Positions 18,514-27,753 of a DNA stretch of 64,000 nucleotides are shown here, one piece after another. The notes under the pieces are model-generated. The model ran no database searches, was not told the origin of the DNA, and worked only from the letters and a program-made list of their open reading frames with translations. The DNA is taken from contig JAFXEF010000053.1 in assembly GCA_017520935.1 (NCBI GenBank), forward strand, positions 62,001 through 126,000, given 5' to 3'. The DNA is from Bacteroidaceae bacterium (GTDB lineage: Bacteria; Bacteroidota; Bacteroidia; Bacteroidales; Bacteroidaceae). Each line of letters starts with the position of its first letter. Position 1 is the stretch's first letter. Both the position numbers and the translations under genes were made by a program.

Positions 18514-21102
18514 ATGAAAAGACTCTCACTGGCCTTCGCGGCCATCCTATGTACACTCAGCCTGTACGCCAACAAGCCCGATTACGGCTACCTATTCTCT
18601 TACGTCAGCGGGCGAGGCCTCGCCTTTGCCTACAGCTCCGACAGCATCCACTGGAGCTCTATCGGTAATGGCCGTACCTTTGTAGACAGCGATTTCGGCA
18701 CCTGGGGCGCACAGAAGAAGATGTTCGCCCCGCACCTCACACGCGACAGCCAAGGCATGTGGCGCTGCGTATGGTCGCCCAAAGCCGACAACCCGCAGTT
18801 TGCCTATTGCGAAAGCCCCGACCTCATCAACTGGAAGCCGCAGGACTATCCCTATGTGGAGGGTGGCAGCTGTGTGCGCCCTATACTCGTACAGGGCAAG
18901 AACAATGAGGGATGGGCTGTCATATATAGCACACTCGACAGCACCATCTATGCCTATGGCTCCGCGGATTGCCGCACATGGGAGAAGATGGATGTGAGTG
19001 TCGGGAACCGCCCTGCAAATACAGGCTCATGCCAAAGTCCAAACTTTAGCACCATCGTCCTCAACGACCGTCAAGTGGAAGGGCAAGTACACCGCGTAGA
19101 ATGGGAGCAGATTGACAAACTCATCAAACGCGACGACTACCTGTGCAACCGCCAGGTGAAACTCGATGAACACATGGGACAAGACCCCGTGCGCTTTGCC
19201 GACCTCAAGCCCGTCAATGCACGCCTCACCATCAACGGCAAGGAGCGCAAGGAGATCAGCAACGAGCTCATCGGTATCTTCTTCGAAGACATCAGCTACG
19301 GAGCCGACGGTGGTCTGTATGGGGAGCTTATACAGAACCGCGACTTCGAATACTCGGCAGCCGACCGTGGCGGATGGCACAGCCTCACGGCTTGGGAGCT
19401 CAAGGGTGAGGGAAGTTCCGTGACCGTAGGCACCGACCGCCCCATACACGCCAACAACTGTCACTACGCCACACTGACAACCACTGCCGCAGGAGCCACC
19501 TGGGAGAATGGCGGATACGATGGCATCGCCCTCAAGGCCGGCGACCTCTATGACCTAAGTCTGATGGCTCGTAAGGCATCAGACAAAAGCAGCAAGCTCC
19601 TCATCAGTCTCGTCAGCGAAGACGATGAAACCCTTGCCGAGAAGAGTATCACCGTAAGCAGTGCCGAATGGAAGTCCCTCAAGGTCACCTTCAAGGCCGC
19701 GAAGGATGCCGCCAAGGCTCGCCTCGTCATCACACCCCAGACTGTGGGAGCGGTAGATATGGATATGGTATCGCTCTTCCCGCGCAACACCTTCAAGAAC
19801 CGCAAGAACGGTCTCCGTGCCGACCTCGCACAGGTCATTGCCGACATGAAGCCCAAGTTCGTGCGCTTCCCCGGCGGATGTGCCGCTCACGGCAACGGAC
19901 TCGACAACATGTACCTCTGGAAACGATCCATCGGCAAGCTCGAAGAGCGCCAGCACATGCCCAACATCTGGCACTATCACCAGACACTCGGCCTCGGCTA
20001 CTACGAGTACTTCCTCTTCTGTGAGGACATCGGTGCAGAGCCCCTGCCCGTAATACCCGCTGCCGTACCCTGCCAAAACTCTTCGCACGGCGGCCACGGC
20101 CAGCAGGGCGGTGTGCCCATGGACAAGATGGATGCCTTCATACAGGACATCCTCGACCTCATCGAGTGGGCCAACGGCGATGCCAAGACCACCAAGTGGG
20201 GACGTGTACGCGCCGAGGCCGGGCATCCCAAACCCTTCAACCTCAAGTATATCGGTATCGGCAACGAAGACCTCATCTCGAACACCTTCACCGAGCGCTT
20301 CAACATGATCTACGACGCTGTACGCGCCAAGCACCCCGAAATCATCATCTGCGGCACCGTAGGTCCCTTCTACGAAGGTTCCGACTACGAGTGGGGATGG
20401 AAACTCGCCAAGGAGAAGGATATTCCCATGGTCGACGAGCACTACTACGTAAGCCCCGGCTGGTACATCCACAACCAGGACTACTACGACCACTATGACC
20501 GCAACGCCAGCGAAGTGTACCTCGGCGAATATGCCTGCCACATCGCGGGTCGCCACAACAACATAGAGACCGCCCTATGCGAAGCCCTGCACCTCGTCAA
20601 CGTGGAACGCAATGCCGACATCGTGCGCATGACCTCGTATGCCCCCCTGCTCGCCCGCCATGGCCACACCAACTGGAACCCCGACATGATTTACTTCAAC
20701 TCATCACGTATCGACCTCACTCCCGGCTACTATACACAAAAGATATTCGGGAACAACAGCGGTGACCAGTACCTCACAGGGTTCCTGAAGGTGGAAAGTC
20801 CCCGCGATGATGTGCGCAAGCGCATAGCGACCTCTACCGTCTACGATTCGGCCACCGGTGACCTCATCATCAAGTTAGTCAACCTGCTGCCCGTAGCCGT
20901 AACTACTGCCGTAGAGGTGAACGACTGTGAGGCCTTTGCCACTGCCGCCACCTGCACCGTGCTCACCGGTACCCCCACCGACCGTAAGGCCACACCCACC
21001 GAGAGTACCATCGAGGTAGCCCCACAGTTCAACTACGAGATGCCCCCCTACTCTTTCACTACCATCCGCATGGCTAAGGAGCAACAAGGAAAAAAGAAGT
21101 AA
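18514..21102 (+). CDS. Secreted GH51 alpha-L-arabinofuranosidase with an N-terminal GH43-like domain
   Basis: An 862-residue exported enzyme (signal peptide MKRLSLAFAAILCTLSLYA). Residues 20-170 look like the start of a five-bladed GH43-type propeller (KPDYGYLFSYVSGRGL, YSSDSIHWSS, FAPHLTRDSQGMWRCVW), but it is too short for a complete catalytic domain. From about 230 on it is GH51: GIFFEDISYGADGG, an inserted carbohydrate-binding-like beta domain (about 275-415), FVRFPGGCAAHG, the acid/base in GIGNEDL (about 582) and the nucleophile in YLGEYACH (about 671). It should release arabinose from arabinan side chains exposed by the upstream PL11 lyase. A strong terminator follows. Confidence 0.9.
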   Translation: MKRLSLAFAAILCTLSLYANKPDYGYLFSYVSGRGLAFAYSSDSIHWSSIGNGRTFVDSDFGTWGAQKKMFAPHLTRDSQGMWRCVWSPKADNPQFAYCESPDLINWKPQDYPYVEGGSCVRPILVQGKNNEGWAVIYSTLDSTIYAYGSADCRTWEKMDVSVGNRPANTGSCQSPNFSTIVLNDRQVEGQVHRVEWEQIDKLIKRDDYLCNRQVKLDEHMGQDPVRFADLKPVNARLTINGKERKEISNELIGIFFEDISYGADGGLYGELIQNRDFEYSAADRGGWHSLTAWELKGEGSSVTVGTDRPIHANNCHYATLTTTAAGATWENGGYDGIALKAGDLYDLSLMARKASDKSSKLLISLVSEDDETLAEKSITVSSAEWKSLKVTFKAAKDAAKARLVITPQTVGAVDMDMVSLFPRNTFKNRKNGLRADLAQVIADMKPKFVRFPGGCAAHGNGLDNMYLWKRSIGKLEERQHMPNIWHYHQTLGLGYYEYFLFCEDIGAEPLPVIPAAVPCQNSSHGGHGQQGGVPMDKMDAFIQDILDLIEWANGDAKTTKWGRVRAEAGHPKPFNLKYIGIGNEDLISNTFTERFNMIYDAVRAKHPEIIICGTVGPFYEGSDYEWGWKLAKEKDIPMVDEHYYVSPGWYIHNQDYYDHYDRNASEVYLGEYACHIAGRHNNIETALCEALHLVNVERNADIVRMTSYAPLLARHGHTNWNPDMIYFNSSRIDLTPGYYTQKIFGNNSGDQYLTGFLKVESPRDDVRKRIATSTVYDSATGDLIIKLVNLLPVAVTTAVEVNDCEAFATAATCTVLTGTPTDRKATPTESTIEVAPQFNYEMPPYSFTTIRMAKEQQGKKK

Positions 21103-21137
21103 CATCATACCCTATCCCATACCTACGGAGAATTCGA

Positions 21138-21170
21138 AGAGTTGTGGCAGGTCAGCCACAACTCTTTTCT
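21138..21170 (+). terminator. Rho-independent terminator of the PL11-GH51 operon
   Basis: A perfect 11-bp stem (AGAGTTGTGGC with GCCACAACTCT), a 6-nt loop and a TTTCT tail. Confidence 0.9.
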
Positions 21171-21277
21171 ACATCCAACCGCAAACAGCACGCAGCAGAC
21201 AATGAATAGCAGGCGATTGGGAGAAACGATGCTATAAAGCCTTGAGGCATATTTAAGGGAGATTAACAACTAAAGTC

Positions 21278-21309
21278 TTGATAGATTAAAAACTGTTTCT
21301 TACCTTTGC
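21278..21309 (+). promoter_or_regulatory. Strong promoter almost touching the next start codon
   Basis: TTG (21278-21280), 20 bp, TACCTTTGC (21301-21309). The ATG at 21318 is only 9 nt further on, so the transcript would have little or no leader. Confidence 0.75.
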
Positions 21310-21317
21310 ATAGACTT

Positions 21318-22457
21318 ATGAACCTCAATCGCAAAGATACAATCTTATTTGTAGCGCAGCTCATTCCAATGGTGGGGCTGCTATTTTTATTTACCGACCT
21401 CGTGGGCTGCCTTTTCGTGGGCGACGACTACCACGTGCGAGCCTGGTTCCGCTGCAAGGTATTCGCTTTCCTCACCGCCTTTACTTCAGCCTATCTCATA
21501 GGTACCAACGTACTGAAATGGCCTCTACGCCAACTCGCCTACGTGGGCTACCCCATTTACCTGCTCGTGGCCGCACTGTGCGGTGCTTTCACCACCCCGC
21601 ATGACCTGTTGGGCTATAAGATTGCCCTCGCCCTCGTTCCCTTCGTGGCACAGGCCATCAAATGGTACGGCAAAGGGCTGCTACGCCGTTACCTGCGCTT
21701 TGCCAACCACTTTGCCCACGGGCACCTGTTCAGCCGCCGCGGCTTAGGTTTCTTCACCACCACCCTCCTACTGCTGCTACTTATCATAATAGGCATATAT
21801 CAGCTGCGCGGTACGTGCCACATCCACCTGAGCGATGCCATAGCCGAGAGCATATCCATGCCGTTCAAAGAGCTGGAGAAGCCCAATCACGACCCCGCGC
21901 TTACCGACCGTCGCGACCCCTACCGCAACTACCCACGTATTTTCAACGACCTCAACGACACGCAGCTCGAAGCAGCCTATGCCAATGGCACCGAGCGTCC
22001 GCTCACCATCGAAGAGCTCGAGATAGGTGCTTTCGGCCTGCAGCACATCACGACCAACAAACTCTACAAGATAGACCCTCTCACCCACTCAGCTCCCTAC
22101 CTCGTGCCCAAGGCCAAGGAACTCTTGGACGATTTGGGAGAGGCCTTCCAGGACTCACTCTACAACCGCGGTTACGACCGCCGTCACCGTTTCATCGTCA
22201 CCAGCGTATACCGCACGCAAGACCACATCAAGCGACTACGCCGCAGCAATGTAAATGCCTCGCAAAACTCGTGCCACCAATACGGCACCACCATCGACAT
22301 CACCTACGTACGCTTCGACAAACCAGCCGAGCACATTGCCAACGACATGAAACTGCAACAGCTACTCTTCCAAACCGTCTACGACATGCACAAGGCCGAT
22401 CGCTGCTATGTAAAATACGAGCGCAAGCAAAGCTGCCTGCACATCACTGTCAGATAG
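21318..22457 (+). CDS. Membrane-anchored DUF5715 / M15 peptidase-like protein
   Basis: A 379-residue protein with four or five N-terminal hydrophobic segments (about 8-170, including GFFTTTLLLLLLIIIGIYQL) and a C-terminal domain from about 215. That domain contains IVTSVYRT and SCHQYGTTIDITY, which follow the SxHxxGxxxD zinc-ligand pattern of VanY-like M15 peptidases, and CLHITVR at the end can supply the third histidine. This is the DUF5715 type found in Bacteroidales; a role in peptidoglycan trimming is inferred. A TTG four codons upstream overlaps the -7 box and is unlikely to be used. The gene converges on the aminotransferase gene. Confidence 0.7.
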   Translation: MNLNRKDTILFVAQLIPMVGLLFLFTDLVGCLFVGDDYHVRAWFRCKVFAFLTAFTSAYLIGTNVLKWPLRQLAYVGYPIYLLVAALCGAFTTPHDLLGYKIALALVPFVAQAIKWYGKGLLRRYLRFANHFAHGHLFSRRGLGFFTTTLLLLLLIIIGIYQLRGTCHIHLSDAIAESISMPFKELEKPNHDPALTDRRDPYRNYPRIFNDLNDTQLEAAYANGTERPLTIEELEIGAFGLQHITTNKLYKIDPLTHSAPYLVPKAKELLDDLGEAFQDSLYNRGYDRRHRFIVTSVYRTQDHIKRLRRSNVNASQNSCHQYGTTIDITYVRFDKPAEHIANDMKLQQLLFQTVYDMHKADRCYVKYERKQSCLHITVR

Positions 22458-22480
22458 GAAATGGGACTATCGCTGAGCAG

Positions 22481-22513
22481 AAAAAAAGAGTGAGGCGTAA
22501 ACCTACGCCTCAC
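22481..22513 (-). terminator. Rho-independent terminator of the aminotransferase gene
   Basis: A 10-bp perfect stem (GTGAGGCGTA with TACGCCTCAC) followed on the minus strand by TCTTTTTTT. It can also serve the converging gene. Confidence 0.85.
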
Positions 22514-22539
22514 ACATTATCAAAACAAACAATTGCTTA

Positions 22540-23733
22540 TTATACCAGCTTGGCCAGTGCTTCCTTGATGCGGCGCATAGACTCTACGATGTTCTCATCG
22601 CTGGTGGCATAGCTCATGCGAATGCACTCGGGCGAGCCGAAGGAGTCACCACCCACGCAAGCCACGTGACCCTCCTCGAGAAGATACATGGCGAGGTCAG
22701 AGGCTGTTTCGATGATCTTGTCGCCAAACTTCTTGCCGAAGTAGGCACTGCACTTGGGGAAGAGGTAAAAGGCTCCCTGAGGCTCGTTGACCTCGAAGCC
22801 AGGAATGTCACGGCCGAGCTCGACAATAAGGTTGCGGCGACGCTCAAAAGCACGGCGCATCTCCTCTACAGGCTCCTGAGTACCACGATAGGCGGCCTCA
22901 GCTGCCTTCTGCGACACGGAGCAGGGGCCGCTGGTGTACTGGCCCTGCAGTTTGTTGCACGCCTTTACGATCCATTCGGGACCAGCGATGAAACCGATAC
23001 GCCAGCCAGTCATAGCATAGGCTTTGGACACACCGTTGATGATAATCACACGGTCACGTACACCCTCGAACTGGGCGATACTTTCATGACGGCCCACATA
23101 GTTGATGTGCTCGTATATCTCATCGGCAATAACGTATACCTGCGGATGACGCTCGAGCACAGCTGCCAATGCGGCCAACTCCTCGCGACTGTATACAGAG
23201 CCTGTGGGGTTAGAGGGAGAGCAGAGGATGAGCGCCTTGGTCTTATCGGTGATAGTAGCCTCGAGCTGCTCGGCAGTAATCTTGAAGTCCTGCTCGATGC
23301 CTGCAGCCACGATAACAGGAGTACCGTTAGCCATGAGCACCATCTCTGGATAGCTCACCCAGTAGGGAGCGGGCACGATAACCTCATCGCCTTCGTTCAC
23401 GAGTGCCATCACAACGTTACATACCGATTGCTTGGCTCCGTTGGAGCAAGAGATCTGATTGACGGTATATTCGAGGTTGTTCTCGTTCTTCAACTTGTCT
23501 ACGATAGCCTGGCGCAATGCAGGGTAGCCAGGTACGGGTGAGTAGCGCGAGAAGTTGTCATCGATAGCCTGCTTGGCTGCCTCCTTGATGTGGTCGGGGG
23601 TGTTGAAGTCGGGCTCGCCTACACTGAGGTTAATCACATCAACGCCTTGGGCCTTGAGCTCGGCACTGCGTTGCGACATCGCCAGCGTGGCTGACGGAGA
23701 AAGTCGGTTGATAAGGTTGCTTGGAGTGTTCAT
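22540..23733 (-). CDS. Class I/II aminotransferase (aspartate aminotransferase type)
   Basis: A 397-residue cytoplasmic PLP enzyme of fold type I. Visible landmarks are NLSVGEPDFNTP, SNGAKQSVCN, CSPSNPTGSVY, ADEIYEHINY, the PLP lysine in GVSKAYAMTGWRIGF and the substrate-carboxylate arginine in CIRMSYA. Length and motifs fit aspartate aminotransferases of the AAT I-gamma type, converting aspartate and 2-oxoglutarate to oxaloacetate and glutamate; other acidic or aromatic acceptors cannot be excluded. It is 117 nt downstream of ribBA, and that gap holds an inverted pair of intergenic repeats. Confidence 0.88.
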   Translation of the reverse strand: MNTPSNLINRLSPSATLAMSQRSAELKAQGVDVINLSVGEPDFNTPDHIKEAAKQAIDDNFSRYSPVPGYPALRQAIVDKLKNENNLEYTVNQISCSNGAKQSVCNVVMALVNEGDEVIVPAPYWVSYPEMVLMANGTPVIVAAGIEQDFKITAEQLEATITDKTKALILCSPSNPTGSVYSREELAALAAVLERHPQVYVIADEIYEHINYVGRHESIAQFEGVRDRVIIINGVSKAYAMTGWRIGFIAGPEWIVKACNKLQGQYTSGPCSVSQKAAEAAYRGTQEPVEEMRRAFERRRNLIVELGRDIPGFEVNEPQGAFYLFPKCSAYFGKKFGDKIIETASDLAMYLLEEGHVACVGGDSFGSPECIRMSYATSDENIVESMRRIKEALAKLV

Positions 23734-23748
23734 TTCTGTAATTCATTT

Positions 23749-23889
23749 GAGGCCTCCCCTAACCCCTCCCAAGGAGGGGAATTCCTGTCATTTCGAGGGG
23801 AAGATGCCATTGTTATTATTTATTCAAAAGTTACATTATATGGTGGTATATTACCCCTTCTTGGGAGGGACAGGGGGAAGGCCATGCAA
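23749..23889. repeat. Inverted copies of a CCCCTCCC..GGAGGGG repeat, one entering ribBA
   Basis: The plus-strand copy (23751-23782) reads GGCCTCCCCTAACCCCTCCC then AAGGAGGGGAA. The minus-strand copy (23883-23851) reads GGCCTTCCCCCTGTCCCTCC then CAAGAAGGGGTAA. Each copy folds on itself (CCCCTCC with GGAGGGG), and the two copies can also pair with each other. The minus copy supplies the last residues and the stop codon of ribBA. Confidence 0.8.
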
Positions 23890-25104
23890 CGTGTGTCCCA
23901 TGCGGTCTTTCTTGGTGCGCAAGTAACGCTCATTATAGCAGTTGGGTTCAATCTCAATAGGCACATTCTCTACAATCTCAAGGCCATAGGCTTCGAGGCC
24001 GATGCGCTTGACGGGATTGTTGGTGAGCAGGCGCATCTTGTGTACACCGAGCGAACGCAGTATCTGTGCGCCCACGCCATAGTCGCGCTCGTCGGCATCA
24101 AAACCGAGGTGTATGTTGGCATCCACGGTGTCGAGTCCCTCTTCCTGGAGCTTGTAGGCGCGTATCTTGTTCATCAAACCAATGCCACGGCCCTCCTGCA
24201 TCATATACACAATGAGCCCCTTGCCGGCTGCATCAATTTCCTCCATGGCCTTGTGGAGCTGGTCGCCACAGTCGCAACGGCACGACCCGAAGATATCTCC
24301 CGTCATGCATGAAGAGTGCATGCGCACGAGGATAGGTTCATCCTCTTCCCACTCGCCCTTGATGAGCGCCACGTGCTCAGCTCCGTTACTGAGTTGGCGG
24401 AAGGGGATAAGGCGAAAGTGCCCGTGTACGGTGGGCATGTCCACCTCTTCTCCACGCTCAATCATCGACTCCGTATTGAGACGATAGGCGATGAGGTCAT
24501 GAATAGTGATGATGGGGATATTCATCTCCCGAGAGATTTCCATCAGCTGCGGCATACGTGCCATGGTACCATCCTCGTTCATGATTTCGATGAGGGCAGC
24601 AGCGGGATAGAGTCCTGAGAGGCGAGCGAGGTCGATGGCAGCTTCCGTATGTCCGGCACGGCGAAGCACACCCTTGTCCTGCGCGTAGAGCGGATTGATA
24701 TGTCCGGGACGCCCAAAGTCCTCAGCCGTACGCTTGGGGTCGGCCAAAGCACGGATAGTAGCTGCACGGTCGGCAGTCGACACACCGGTGGTGCACCCCT
24801 CGAGCAGGTCTACGGTGACGGTGAAGGGAGTGCCCAGGATGCTGGTATTGGTATTCACCTGCGGAGCAAGGTTCAACTCTTCGCAGCGCGACAGCGTAAT
24901 GGGTGCACACAGCACGCCACGTCCGTAGCGCAGCATGAAGTTAACTATCTCGGGCGTTATCTTCTCGGCAGCAACGATAAAGTCGCCCTCATTCTCACGG
25001 TCCTCATCGTCGACCACGATGACGATGCCGCCTTGGCGAAACACCTCCAAGGCATGATCGATGGAACTCAGTTGCCAAATCTTATCGTTAGAGTCTTTTT
25101 TCAT
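23851..25104 (-). CDS. ribBA: Bifunctional DHBP synthase / GTP cyclohydrolase II
   Basis: A 417-residue riboflavin enzyme. The N-terminal half (1-215) is 3,4-dihydroxy-2-butanone-4-phosphate synthase, with [30 protein letters not shown] and [16 protein letters not shown]. The C-terminal half is GTP cyclohydrolase II, with zinc ligands in [36 protein letters not shown] and LLTNNPVKR. The first 17 nt overlap the end of the LptF/G permease gene, so the two are translationally linked. The extreme C-terminus [12 protein letters not shown] is unusual and is encoded by a copy of an intergenic repeat. Confidence 0.95.
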   Translation of the reverse strand: MKKDSNDKIWQLSSIDHALEVFRQGGIVIVVDDEDRENEGDFIVAAEKITPEIVNFMLRYGRGVLCAPITLSRCEELNLAPQVNTNTSILGTPFTVTVDLLEGCTTGVSTADRAATIRALADPKRTAEDFGRPGHINPLYAQDKGVLRRAGHTEAAIDLARLSGLYPAAALIEIMNEDGTMARMPQLMEISREMNIPIITIHDLIAYRLNTESMIERGEEVDMPTVHGHFRLIPFRQLSNGAEHVALIKGEWEEDEPILVRMHSSCMTGDIFGSCRCDCGDQLHKAMEEIDAAGKGLIVYMMQEGRGIGLMNKIRAYKLQEEGLDTVDANIHLGFDADERDYGVGAQILRSLGVHKMRLLTNNPVKRIGLEAYGLEIVENVPIEIEPNCYNERYLRTKKDRMGHTLHGLPPVPPKKG

Positions 25105-26995
25105 AGATAATATCTTGTATTTCTTTGTTTGTCTTTACTATCAGTTTGAGGTCGCCCTTCAAGCGGTAGCGGAAGAAGCAGGCACGTGCATAGAAGAACA
25201 CTCCCAAGGGAAGCACGATGCCTACCGTCATGTTCATCCACTTACGGGGCAGGGGAGCCGCATGTGTGCCGACCGACAATACAGGGTACGAGTTCAGTGC
25301 TCTCAGTATCTCGTGGCGGCGGCTGTTGGCCAATTGCTCCACAATGCTATTCAACAGAGTATTGAGACTGAGCAATGCGCTATCGCGGTTGCTTTCGGCG
25401 GAAAATATGCGTATATAGTGCGGGAAGAAACCACGCAGTTGTGTGCGGTTATATTCCTTACAGGCTACAGTGAGCGCCGTTAGTTGTTCCTGTATAGCGG
25501 GGTAGTCGGGCTCATCTATAATAACCTCCTTCATCGCAAGATGGCGCTTGCTTCGCAAGCCAAAGAGCCAACGAAAGGCATTTTTGTATATGTCGGCATT
25601 GAAGACCCCCGAGTCTCGGTTAGCCTGATAGGTGAGGAATACCCCTAATGGTGCCAACACGGAGATACTCATCCAACTGCCCCACCATACGGGAATCTCG
25701 CCCGCCTTGGCAAGTTTGGTTCCCGAAGACTCCAAAATGTAATATACGATGAAGGTAAAAACCGATGCAATGACAGGCATACCCAGTCCACCCTTACGGA
25801 TGATGGCACCCAACGGCGCTCCAATGAGAAAAAACACAAGGCATGAGAGCGACATGGTAATCTTGTAGAACCATTCTATCTGATGGATGCGTATGTTCCT
25901 GTCGGCATTGAATACCGTCTTGCTCTTGAGGGTAGTCTCGTTCTTGAGGCCGTTGATGCGCGACTCTTCGCTCTTGAGCCACTCCTTGCGCTGGTCGCGA
26001 GTAGAGGAATAGAAGAGACTGTCAATATTGATGCGTGTCACCTTCTCCTCCTCGACATGTTGCTTCAGTCTGGTGGTATCGTTCTTCGACAGTTTATATG
26101 AGGCCAGCGAACTGGTTTTGAGTTGGTTGTAATAGACACGTCCGATGCTATCTTGTGCTGCGGAAAGCGAGTCTATGTCGCGACTCAGGCGCACCATATT
26201 CTTGTTCATGGCATTGTTGCTGAGGAAACTGCCATCCATCAGGTCAAAGTCGTTGCTGAACTCAATGAGCATAGTCTTCTCGCCAAATTGCTCACGACGA
26301 TAGGGGATATTTTTGGAATTGATTTGCCCGTCCTTAAGGTTCTCAAACTGCTCGCCGTGATAGAGTATCATCTTCAGATGCTGCTTGTCGGCGGTGGTTT
26401 CCAGCCGTCCACTGTCGGCCTTGAGGATAGTGGCATTCTCAAATCCGTTGGTCATATTGTAAATAACCACTCCGTAGAGCATACCCGTATTGCTGTCTTT
26501 CTTCTTGACGTAAAGGTTGTAGTCCTCGATGCCATCGTAGAAGGCTCCCTCGGGAATCTCCAACTCGGGCGATTTCTGCTTCATCGAGATGAGCAGTGTC
26601 TGCAGTTTGAGGTTGGCCTGGGGAATAGTGATGTTCTGAAAGTAGAATGAGATGAGGCTCAACACAAGGCTGAACCCAATGAGCGGACGCATCACCCTTA
26701 TCAGTGGCACTCCCGCCGCTTTCATGGCAGTGAGTTCCACACGCTCACCGAAGTTGCCGAAAGTAATCAATGCAGCCAACAACACTGCCAGGGGAAGCGC
26801 TTTGGGTACCAGAGTAAGCGAAGCGTAATAGAAGAATTTGGCCAGCACATCTATCGAAAGCCCTTTACCGACCATATCGTCCACATACAGCCATAGGAAC
26901 TGCATGATAAAGATAAACAAGCAGATAAAGAAAGTTCCGACAAACATAAAACCGAAACTTTTCAGCACGAATATGTCGAGTTTCTTGATGCGCAC
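25088..26995 (-). CDS. LptF/LptG family permease with a Bacteroidetes C-terminal extension
   Basis: An inner-membrane subunit of the lipopolysaccharide export ABC transporter family (YjgP/YjgQ). It starts with GTG at 26995, giving [18 protein letters not shown]. Transmembrane segments lie near 12-35, 55-77 and 98-118; a periplasmic beta-jellyroll-like part follows (about 125-340), then three further segments (about 370-455), including FKI-type [20 protein letters not shown]. The final 170 residues form an extension with two more hydrophobic stretches. This is longer than the roughly 360 residues of proteobacterial LptF/G. It heads the operon with ribBA. The linker at about 25546-25562 contains GCTTGC GAA GCAAGC on the coding strand, a small palindrome. 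Confidence 0.88.
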   Translation of the reverse strand: MRIKKLDIFVLKSFGFMFVGTFFICLFIFIMQFLWLYVDDMVGKGLSIDVLAKFFYYASLTLVPKALPLAVLLAALITFGNFGERVELTAMKAAGVPLIRVMRPLIGFSLVLSLISFYFQNITIPQANLKLQTLLISMKQKSPELEIPEGAFYDGIEDYNLYVKKKDSNTGMLYGVVIYNMTNGFENATILKADSGRLETTADKQHLKMILYHGEQFENLKDGQINSKNIPYRREQFGEKTMLIEFSNDFDLMDGSFLSNNAMNKNMVRLSRDIDSLSAAQDSIGRVYYNQLKTSSLASYKLSKNDTTRLKQHVEEEKVTRINIDSLFYSSTRDQRKEWLKSEESRINGLKNETTLKSKTVFNADRNIRIHQIEWFYKITMSLSCLVFFLIGAPLGAIIRKGGLGMPVIASVFTFIVYYILESSGTKLAKAGEIPVWWGSWMSISVLAPLGVFLTYQANRDSGVFNADIYKNAFRWLFGLRSKRHLAMKEVIIDEPDYPAIQEQLTALTVACKEYNRTQLRGFFPHYIRIFSAESNRDSALLSLNTLLNSIVEQLANSRRHEILRALNSYPVLSVGTHAAPLPRKWMNMTVGIVLPLGVFFYARACFFRYRLKGDLKLIVKTNKEIQDIIYEKRL

Positions 26996-27020
26996 AGTGA
27001 TGCCGCTATTAAATCACGTG

Positions 27021-27051
27021 CAAAATTAGTGCAAGGCGAGCGAAAAAGCAA
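27021..27051 (-). promoter_or_regulatory. Promoter of the LptF/G-ribBA operon
   Basis: Minus strand TTG (27051-27049), 20 bp, TAATTTTG (27028-27021). The GTG start at 26995 follows 25 nt after the -7 box. Confidence 0.75.
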
Positions 27052-27084
27052 GTTTGCTTGTATTTTTCCGAGCTGCAACAGTTA

Positions 27085-27462
27085 TTATAACCCAGCTACA
27101 CGGCGTAAGTCATCCATTTGGCTTTCCCACATCTGTACGAGGTCTTCCTCATCTTCGTTCTTCGCCAGTTCGGTAATCTCCAGAATATGCGCTTTGGTAA
27201 GTTCGCTAACGTTGATACGCAGTTCAAAGTAGGTTTTTGGTCCCTCGTCAATCCAATGGAAGCGGATGTATACCCCTTCGCGACATCCCAGCAATTCGGC
27301 TTCGCGCGTCTCTTCCTTGCCCCATTGGAAGGTATACACGCCGTTACACTCAGTAATCTTATCAGCCATCCACGCCTCCAATCCTCCAATAGTACCTATA
27401 AAGTCCCAAATGATGTTGCGCGAATTGCCATTCAGTGGATATTCCAAATGTACCTTTGTCAT
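27085..27462 (-). CDS. START-like (SRPBCC fold) protein
   Basis: A 125-residue cytoplasmic protein with no signal peptide. It begins MTKVHLEYPLNGNSRNIIWD and shows GGLEAWMAD, VYTFQWGKEETREAEL and IRFHWIDEG, the pattern of AHSA1/START-like ligand-binding folds common in Bacteroidetes. The ligand is unknown. I chose the ATG at 27462 because it lies just downstream of a consensus promoter; the reading frame continues upstream without family support. Confidence 0.75.
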   Translation of the reverse strand: MTKVHLEYPLNGNSRNIIWDFIGTIGGLEAWMADKITECNGVYTFQWGKEETREAELLGCREGVYIRFHWIDEGPKTYFELRINVSELTKAHILEITELAKNEDEEDLVQMWESQMDDLRRVAGL

Positions 27463-27481
27463 AGTATTAGCCTTTTTGTCG

Positions 27482-27512
27482 CGAATATACAAAAAATATC
27501 GTATGACACAAA
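27482..27512 (-). promoter_or_regulatory. Promoter of the START-like protein gene
   Basis: Minus strand TTTG (27512-27509), 19 bp, TATATTCG (27489-27482). The leader is about 15 nt. Confidence 0.65.
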
Positions 27513-27580
27513 TATTATCCCAGTTTTTTAACCCTACCATTGTATCTTGCAAAAAAGTTATAAAAAAAAACAGACTTTTA

Positions 27581-27613
27581 TTTGGCGGACAGAAAAAATA
27601 GCTTTACCTTTGC
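27581..27613 (+). promoter_or_regulatory. Promoter of tRNA-Met
   Basis: TTTG (27581-27584), 20 bp, TACCTTTGC (27605-27613): a perfect consensus, with the tRNA starting 20 nt downstream. Confidence 0.85.
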
Positions 27614-27632
27614 ACCCGCAATTCAGAAGGAT

Positions 27633-27706
27633 GGCGGGATAGCTCAGCTGGTTAGAGCGCATGATTCATAATCATGAGGTCCCCGGTTCAATCCCGGGTC
27701 CCGCTA
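27633..27706 (+). tRNA. tRNA-Met (anticodon CAT)
   Basis: A 74-nt cloverleaf with acceptor GGCGGGA/TCCCGCT, D-arm GCTC..GAGC, anticodon arm CATGA TTCATAA TCATG with CAT in the loop, and T-arm CCCGG TTCAATC CCGGG. The 3' CCA is not encoded. The lone G-U first pair does not look like initiator tRNA, so an elongator role is likely; a lysidine-modified tRNA-Ile cannot be excluded from sequence alone. Confidence 0.93.
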
Positions 27707-27713
27707 CAGAGAA

Positions 27714-27745
27714 AGAGACGAAGCTTACAGCCTCGTCTCTTTTTT
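27714..27745 (+). terminator. Terminator of tRNA-Met, probably bidirectional
   Basis: An 8-bp stem (AGAGACGA with TCGTCTCT) followed by five T residues. The opposite strand has TTTCTC after the stem and can end the ATPase transcript. Confidence 0.85.
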
Positions 27746-27753
27746 ATCAGCCA

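Noticed and set aside
21306..21317. TTG at 21306 as start of the DUF5715 gene
   Set aside because: It lies inside the -7 box of a consensus promoter and would be upstream of transcription; the ATG at 21318 fits.
27633..27706. tRNA-Met as an integration site for a mobile element
   Set aside because: No duplicated tRNA 3' end or integrase gene is seen nearby; both flanks are household genes.
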